Below, piece by piece: positions 48,058 through 52,668 of a stretch of DNA of 52,668 nt. The position numbers were made by a program, and so were the translations under genes. The DNA is from Melioribacteraceae bacterium. Lineage in GTDB: Bacteria; Bacteroidota; Ignavibacteria; Ignavibacteriales; Melioribacteraceae. The DNA lies in contig JALVFE010000022.1 in assembly GCA_027030245.1 (NCBI GenBank), positions 39,148-91,815 on the forward strand. Direction: 5' to 3'. How positions within the stretch are numbered: the first letter of the stretch is position 1; each line of letters opens with the position of its first letter. The notes beneath the pieces were generated by a model that ran no database searches, was not told the DNA's origin, and worked only from the letters and a program-made list of their open reading frames with translations.

Positions 48058-49095
48058 CTAAACTTTTGGATTTAATCTTAATAAAAAACTATCAATTTCT
48101 TCAGCCACTTTTTTTACCGGCATTCCCTTTTCCCCGCCGAAATCACATAGCTTCGGATCGCCCGGGCAAAATGAATCGCAGTAATTTTTATCTGCAAGAA
48201 TAATTTTATTATCATTCCCCTTTGGTCCCCACAACTGCGGTGAAGCCGCGGGCAAAGGACAAAAAACAGAAACCGTTCTTACTTTTAACGCCGCACAAAT
48301 ATGCATCGGTCCGGTGCTGGAAGAAACCAATAAATCCAAAGCTTTAAATATCACAAACCATTCTCGCAATGATAATTTTTTATCCGGATCGGGATAAATC
48401 ACTCCGGGTAAATTTTTCAATTCCGCCGGAACATCCACATCCGTAATGAGTAAACGGTAATCCGGATTCCGAAGTAAAGTGTTGGCAAGTTTAAAATATT
48501 CTACCGGTTTCCAATTTGCCGCAGAGTTTCCGCTTGTTGAATGAATTCCGATTAAATACTTTTTCCCATCCAAATATTTTTTGCGCAATTCCCGTGAACG
48601 CTGCAATTCTTTTTCGGTAAGATGAATTTCCACATCCAGACTTTCCGGTTTAACACCTATTGCCCTTGCCAAGTCCATCGAATAATCCGCTTCGTGACGT
48701 AACGGAATATATTTATTCCGGCTTATTCCTTTTACAAATGTTATTGCCTGATAAAACTTATGTCCAACGCCGTATCTTTTTCTTATACCGGCGAAAAAGA
48801 GAATATAATTTATCCGCTCATCGGGAAGCAGCATTAATGCGTGCGTAAATTTATATGACTTGATTTCTTTAACCTTCCGCCAGAAGTAATTTTTCTCACC
48901 GGGATTAATATCATCTATCAATAAGATTTCATCAACATGCGGATTATTCAAATAAATATCGCGCGTATATTTTCTAACCAGCACCGCGACAAAACTTTCC
49001 GGGAATTGCCGTTTTATCTCACGCGGAATGGGAGTTGATAAAACCACATCTCCGATTCTATCGGGGCGAACAATCAGAATCCTTTTTTGTTTCAT
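48058..49095 (-). CDS. Glycosyltransferase family 9 (ADP-heptose:LPS heptosyltransferase-like)
   Basis: 345 residues. The N-terminus ILIVRPDRIGDVVLSTPIPREI is the GT9 signature loop. The C-domain carries the IGIHSTSGNSAANWKPVEYF nucleotide-sugar region and VSSSTGPMHICAALKVRTVSVF, the conserved GPMHIAAAL-type donor motif. The family adds heptose or related sugars to the LPS core in the cytoplasmic leaflet. A Cys-rich tail (CDSFCPGDPKLCDFGG) is seen near the C-terminus, as in several heptosyltransferases. It follows a GT4 gene by 11 bases on the same strand, suggesting LPS or surface-glycan assembly. The exact acceptor is unknown. Confidence 0.9.
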   Translation of the reverse strand: MKQKRILIVRPDRIGDVVLSTPIPREIKRQFPESFVAVLVRKYTRDIYLNNPHVDEILLIDDINPGEKNYFWRKVKEIKSYKFTHALMLLPDERINYILFFAGIRKRYGVGHKFYQAITFVKGISRNKYIPLRHEADYSMDLARAIGVKPESLDVEIHLTEKELQRSRELRKKYLDGKKYLIGIHSTSGNSAANWKPVEYFKLANTLLRNPDYRLLITDVDVPAELKNLPGVIYPDPDKKLSLREWFVIFKALDLLVSSSTGPMHICAALKVRTVSVFCPLPAASPQLWGPKGNDNKIILADKNYCDSFCPGDPKLCDFGGEKGMPVKKVAEEIDSFLLRLNPKV

Positions 49096-49106
49096 CCGGG
49101 TTTAAC

Positions 49107-50228
49107 TCAAGTAAGAAGTATTTTTTTTACTTTGTCAAATTCTGCCTGCCAGTTTAGTTCTTTCGATGCAAGCGCGCAATTTTTTTTATAATTTTCCAAA
49201 ATCCCGGGAGACTTCTGCCATTTTTTTATGATACGGATAATCTCTTCCGGTTCTTCGTTTGTTATAAATTCCCCTACGCGGTAATTTTCAACCACGGATT
49301 TCATTTGCGGTAAATTGGTTACCAATACCGGCACTTCCACCATTATGTATTCAAATAATTTGTTAGGCAAAGCATAGAAATAACTAAGACTTATATTTTC
49401 AATCAACGCAATTCCCACATCCGCACCGGCGGTATAATTCAAAAGTTTTTCGTGCGCAACCGGTCCGGTGAAAAACACTCTGTTCTTGACTCCCAAATCT
49501 TCGGCTTCTTTTTCAAATTCTTTTCTGTAAATTCCTTCACCGATTATAACGAAAACAACATCCGGTAATTCTTTCAAGGCTTTTAGCATTAAAGGAATTC
49601 CCCTTCCTTTTAGAAGAACACCTTGGTAAAGAACAATCAATTTGTTTTCCGGAATATTATATTTAGCCCTGAAGTCGATTATTTCTTCAGGCTTTTTGTA
49701 AGAAGGAAGATTTCTAAGCAGCAGCGTGTTCGTAATTCCGTAAATATGCGTTAAGTATTCCGCATCCAACTCGCCGGTTACAAGAACATAATCGGGTTTG
49801 TTGATATAAAATTTCTCTACCAGACTAATTAACATCTGTACAGATTTTTTATCTTTCAATCCGCCGATATGAGAATAAAGTTCGCGACTGTTATAATATA
49901 ATTTCGCTTTTCTGTGTTTGGCAAAAAAAGACGTTGTGGGAAGGACGTAAATATCTTCGGCAAAGTAATAATCGGCTTTAATGTTTTTCAATGCTTTAAA
50001 AAGTAAAAATAAAAATTTAATGTAAAACCAAGGCGAGAAAGATTGTTTGGTCAATTTGTAAATTGTCACATCCCCTTTCACGGTAACAAAATCGGGTGTT
50101 TGCCAATCAAACGCAACCACTTTAACCAAAATACCGTTTTGCTTAAGCGAATCGATCAGGTTTACTATTCTGGAATCGAGATAAGGATTACCGAGAAATG
50201 TAATACAAGCGGTTTTTTGATAAGACAT
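49107..50228 (-). CDS. Glycosyltransferase family 4
   Basis: About 373 residues from the ATG at 50226-50228. A TTG at 50243, which directly follows the upstream stop, would add five residues. The first Rossmann half has ITFLGNPYLDSRIVNLIDSL. The second half has KLIVLYQGVLLKGRGIPLMLKAL, then VFVIIGEGIYRKEFEK and the donor-binding EYIMVEVPVLVTNLPQM region. These are GT4 features (GT-B fold, retaining). It is likely to add a hexose to a lipid-linked or LPS acceptor on the cytoplasmic face. Neighbours are the FemAB-like gene upstream and the GT9 gene downstream, all within one operon. Confidence 0.88.
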   Translation of the reverse strand: MSYQKTACITFLGNPYLDSRIVNLIDSLKQNGILVKVVAFDWQTPDFVTVKGDVTIYKLTKQSFSPWFYIKFLFLLFKALKNIKADYYFAEDIYVLPTTSFFAKHRKAKLYYNSRELYSHIGGLKDKKSVQMLISLVEKFYINKPDYVLVTGELDAEYLTHIYGITNTLLLRNLPSYKKPEEIIDFRAKYNIPENKLIVLYQGVLLKGRGIPLMLKALKELPDVVFVIIGEGIYRKEFEKEAEDLGVKNRVFFTGPVAHEKLLNYTAGADVGIALIENISLSYFYALPNKLFEYIMVEVPVLVTNLPQMKSVVENYRVGEFITNEEPEEIIRIIKKWQKSPGILENYKKNCALASKELNWQAEFDKVKKILLT

Positions 50229-50243
50229 AGACACGATTGTCAA

Positions 50244-51209
50244 TTAATACTTGTAATGAAATGTATTGCGCATAATCGATTTGGCATCGAATCGCTCTTT
50301 GAAGTCAATCAAACTGATGCTTGGAGTCATTGGATTATCCGCCGACGTATCTTGCGAAACTCCGATATCCACATAAGCGTAACCGTTTTCCGTTGCATCT
50401 TTTACTACTTCGTACATCACACGTTGAATCGGTTTGTATTGGGCATATTCATACAACAGCATATTATAAAAACAAAGAGCAACGTTTTTATTCGGATAAA
50501 ACATTAACGATCCGCCAATCGGTTTATCTTTATAATAAACCATGAACAACTTTAGCCGGTCGGGTAATAATTCTTTAAGTCTTAACAAATCTTCATACGA
50601 ATGAGTCGGTTTAACGTTATGCCTTGCTTTATTCTTAAGCAATATGGGATAAAACTCATCGTAGCGTTCGTTAACTTCAACTCTAATATCGGGATTTCTG
50701 AAAGTTTTACGTATGTTTCTTCTTATGGTCGGCGAAAATCTCGAGATTATATCCCTGTCCTTTTCCAATTTAATCGCGCTGGAAATATAATGCAATTGAT
50801 ATTTGAACCCTTTCCAAAGCATGGCAAAATCAAGATTTTGATTCGGGTATGTTTCATAAATCATCGGGGCGGAAGTGAGAATAAACTCTTTGATTCCGTT
50901 TTTCTTTCCCCATTCCAACAACGCCGAAACAATTTCGAGAGCTTTCCGGAATTTAATATCCTTAACAACAATGGAACCGTAACTTGCTCCGATCGGGGAT
51001 TCGAAAACAGTTCCGTTTTCCAGAATGCTTCCGGGCAATACGGCAACTATCTTCCCTTTTTCCAAAAATATCAAGTGATTAAAAGTGAACTTACCGGGCT
51101 CATGATAATCGAAAAATCTTTGCATGTGGAACATCGTTCCGTTACTTGAATTTAGAACGAACTCGTCCCACTTATCTTTCCATTCTTCGGTATAGTTGAT
51201 TATTTCCAT
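50244..51209 (-). CDS. FemAB/GNAT-like peptidoglycan or sugar acyl/aminoacyl-transferase
   Basis: 321 residues without a signal peptide. The pattern SNGTMFHMQRFFDYH near residue 22, EKGKIVAVLPGSI near 50, RRNIRKTFRNPDIRVEV and the late YKDKPIGGSLMFYPNKNVALCFYNMLL match the double-GNAT fold of FemAB-like transferases. These are often found in polysaccharide and exosortase-linked loci. Such proteins move amino acids or acyl groups onto cell-surface molecules. Its stop codon directly precedes the GT4 gene, so the three genes are read together. The donor and acceptor are not known. Confidence 0.75.
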   Translation of the reverse strand: MEIINYTEEWKDKWDEFVLNSSNGTMFHMQRFFDYHEPGKFTFNHLIFLEKGKIVAVLPGSILENGTVFESPIGASYGSIVVKDIKFRKALEIVSALLEWGKKNGIKEFILTSAPMIYETYPNQNLDFAMLWKGFKYQLHYISSAIKLEKDRDIISRFSPTIRRNIRKTFRNPDIRVEVNERYDEFYPILLKNKARHNVKPTHSYEDLLRLKELLPDRLKLFMVYYKDKPIGGSLMFYPNKNVALCFYNMLLYEYAQYKPIQRVMYEVVKDATENGYAYVDIGVSQDTSADNPMTPSISLIDFKERFDAKSIMRNTFHYKY

Positions 51210-51587
51210 TAATTTTGCATTCTTTTTAAAAATTATATTCCAAATTACAAAATATTCCTATTGTTATTCCACTAAATTACTAAACTCTTGATATCATATT
51301 GAAAATTTAATATAAATTTTTATTTAACACCTTCTATAAAAAAGTGTGTTTTATGAATCCATTTCAAAAGAGTTATTTTATGTTATTATTGTACCAACAC
51401 TAATACTAACTAAATTCTTTATCAATTATGCTGATATTTTATATTAATTTTTTTTAAATTTAGTAAAAATGATATTGACTTTTTAGATATTATTTTGTAT
51501 AATTATGTTGAAGCACTAATGATAATATCTGCTTTTATTATACATTTTTATATTGAATAAGTATTATATAATTAAAATGGAGGTATT
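51210..51587. other. AT-rich intergenic region, leader of the C-tract lipoprotein gene
   Basis: This 378-base region has no supportable gene on either strand. It is markedly AT-rich, with many T and A runs, compared with the genes to its left. It must hold the minus-strand promoter for the FemAB-like gene; TATAAT and TATTTTG-like strings occur within the 50 bases beside that gene, but I cannot choose between them. On the plus strand it contains the promoter described separately. Confidence 0.6.
51475..51503 (+). promoter_or_regulatory. Sigma70-type promoter of the C-tract lipoprotein gene
   Basis: TTGACT at 51475-51480 and TATAAT at 51498-51503 are separated by exactly 17 bases, close to the ideal spacing. 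Transcription would begin near 51510, giving a leader of about 80 bases before the ATG at 51588. This form differs from the TAnnTTTG motif near the SRP RNA, which may point to an imported gene. Confidence 0.6.
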
Positions 51588-52621
51588 ATGCGTTACCCAA
51601 ATGTCCCCCCCCCGCACGCAGAAAAGTAATTTACTTTTTTCTAATTCTAAATTTCATATTATTAATATTGTTTAGTTTTCAGAGTTGTCAAGAGGCAACT
51701 GCACCAGGAACACACGAAATTTTTAAACCTGCCTCTTCATTCCCCAAAAAAGTAGAACTTACACTAAAAGAAAAAAAAGAATTAAACCTTTTACTAAAAA
51801 ATATAGCGAAAGGTTTAGCAATTCTTTTTATGGAAAAAAGTAATAGACACTTACTTGAAACTGCTATTAGATCGTCAGATAAAAAGGAACAAATACTTGA
51901 AGCTTCTGAATTTTTGAATGAAGTTAATACTATTAAAGTTAACGGTACCAAAAAGAGACTTTCTATTAGAGAAGCAATTACTGATTTTCTTCCCAATGCT
52001 ATTAAGGAAACGTTTAATAAAAAAATACAAAATCTTAAATTTGGATTGATTGATATTTATTTCCCTATAAAAGATTGGAGACTAAATTGGGAAAGCAATA
52101 AAAAATTACAAGTAGCTGCAGTTTGCTGGAATGAGAAATTAAGAAAGAGAGAAGTCTATGCTTATACAAATGATGGGGATGAAAAAACCTTGCCCTTAGA
52201 TATAAAACCAGAGATAGCTACTTTAGTAGTTTATCCAAGTGAAAAACAAGGGAATTATAAACCGAATAAGGATAATTATTACAAATCCCTATCTAAATCA
52301 AATGCACTAGCATCAACAAATAATGAAGCCGGAGGGGGTTATTATACGTATAAGGTAAACAAAGTTACAGTTAATCAAGATTATGATTGGCCTGAAGGTA
52401 CGATGGAAATTTATATAAGATATCGGTATAGACCCAAATATGATTATAGAAATTGGAGCGGTTGGTATAATACAGAGACTGTTGATGTTGTGAAAAAAAC
52501 TGAAACGGATTTTAATCAGGTTTTAAGAAGTTATTATGATATTTTATCTGTACCCCATGTATTGAACAGATTTATAAATAATTTAAGGTGTAATAATATA
52601 CTAAGTTCATTATTCATTTAA
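51588..52621 (+). CDS. Lipoprotein of unknown function, out of frame at a C9 tract and truncated by an IS
   Basis: A strong ribosome site (GGAGG, 51579-51583) precedes ATG at 51588, but with nine C at 51605-51613 that frame stops at 51627. Adding one C joins it to the long frame. The result reads MRYPNVPPPARRK, then the hydrophobic VIYFFLILNFILLILFSFQSC, a complete lipoprotein signal with lipid Cys at 51686-51688. The mature part is hydrophilic, helical near residues 40-120, then beta-like, with DIYFPIKDWRLNW and WPEGTMEIYIRYRYRP segments. I do not recognise the family. The last 24 codons or so (from about 52549) are inside an insertion sequence. Base use is more AT-rich than in neighbouring genes, hinting at transfer. 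It may be phase-variable or simply broken; a tract-length error in the sequence is also possible. Confidence 0.65.
51605..51613 (+). repeat. Homopolymeric C9 tract inside the lipoprotein start region
   Basis: Nine consecutive C lie 15 bases after the ATG in otherwise AT-rich DNA. This is the longest C or G run I noticed in the window. Ten C (or seven) puts the ATG in frame with the 317-codon body; nine stops it after 13 codons. This is the usual arrangement of a slipped-strand phase-variation switch. Confidence 0.85.
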
Positions 52622-52668
52622 AGTACACCTCTGCTGGTGTTTTATAATTTAATGATTGATGAATCCGC
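52549..52668 (-). mobile_element. End of an IS3-like insertion sequence (continues beyond window)
   Basis: The transposase frame at 52614-52667 marks one end of an element. The likely outer end is at 52549, where the plus strand reads TGTACCCCATGTATTGAACA. This starts with TG and resembles the TGTAxxxxCCC...TTGxACAG type of terminal inverted repeat of IS3-family elements. The stop codon would then lie about 65 bases from the IS end, normal for that family. The other end and the target duplication are outside the window, so the boundary is inferred. Confidence 0.55.
52614..52667 (-). CDS. IS3-family transposase, C-terminal 17 residues (partial)
   Basis: Read on the minus strand from the window edge, the frame gives RIHQSLNYKTPAEVYFK and then TGA. 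The HQSLxYxTPAEVYF pattern is the well-known C-terminal end of DDE (rve) transposases of IS3-type elements. Only this tail is visible; the catalytic residues lie beyond the window. It overlaps the end of the convergent lipoprotein frame by 8 bases. Confidence 0.8.
   Translation of the reverse strand, partial: RIHQSLNYKTPAEVYFK

Overview
This window comes from a Gram-negative bacterium of the Bacteroidota/Chlorobi side of the FCB group, most like an Ignavibacteria-type genome. That placement is inferred from gene content, not from a marker-gene search. The clues are low GC by eye, a squalene block of the hpnC-hpnD-hpnE type, a DUF2851 protein, a mitochondrial-type citrate synthase, an NhaC-type antiporter with a secreted N-terminal domain, and a TATATTTG motif (the Bacteroidota-type -7 box) in front of the SRP RNA. 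Good Shine-Dalgarno sequences occur at some genes (citrate synthase, pepD, mreD), unlike many Flavobacteria. Most of the window is chromosomal housekeeping; only the two ends look accessory.

Layout. 1-1925 (-) is the end of a surface-sugar locus: a sugar C-methyltransferase cut by the window edge, a PIG-L/LmbE deacetylase and a glucose-1-phosphate cytidylyltransferase. 2135-8684 is mixed housekeeping: a YdjM-like membrane protein, PepD, a YchF/DUF933 P-loop protein, ClpS, a bifunctional nuclease and a DUF2851 protein. 8807-20335 (-) is one long tightly packed run, read pyrG, TPR protein, purN, purH, mreB, mreC, mreD, mrdA, rodA, pyrF. It joins nucleotide synthesis to the rod-shape (elongasome) machinery, with many 1-8 base overlaps. 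20473-26698 (-) holds a 1602-residue acyl-CoA-synthetase-like/GNAT fusion and citrate synthase with its own terminator. 26853-29850 (-) is hpnCDE (farnesyl diphosphate to squalene), preceded by tRNA-Leu(CAG). 30085-34919 (-) holds a class A PBP, an LpxH-like hydrolase and an M1 peptidase. 35023-45921 (+) holds glgC, an alpha-2-macroglobulin lipoprotein overlapping pbpC, and uvrC. 45972-51209 (-) holds the NhaC-type antiporter, the 4.5S SRP RNA, a GT9 and a GT4 glycosyltransferase and a FemAB/GNAT-like protein.

The right end (51210-52668) is different. It has an AT-rich leader with a near-consensus sigma70-type promoter, then a lipoprotein gene whose ATG and Shine-Dalgarno are separated from the main reading frame by a run of nine C. 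Adding one C gives a complete lipoprotein signal peptide. The 3' end of this gene runs into an insertion sequence whose transposase C-terminus (minus strand) reaches the window edge. A phase-variable, IS-damaged surface lipoprotein is the most notable reading here. Other points worth checking are the probable AUA start of mreD, the very large ligase/GNAT fusion, and a possible small RNA ahead of the pepD terminator.
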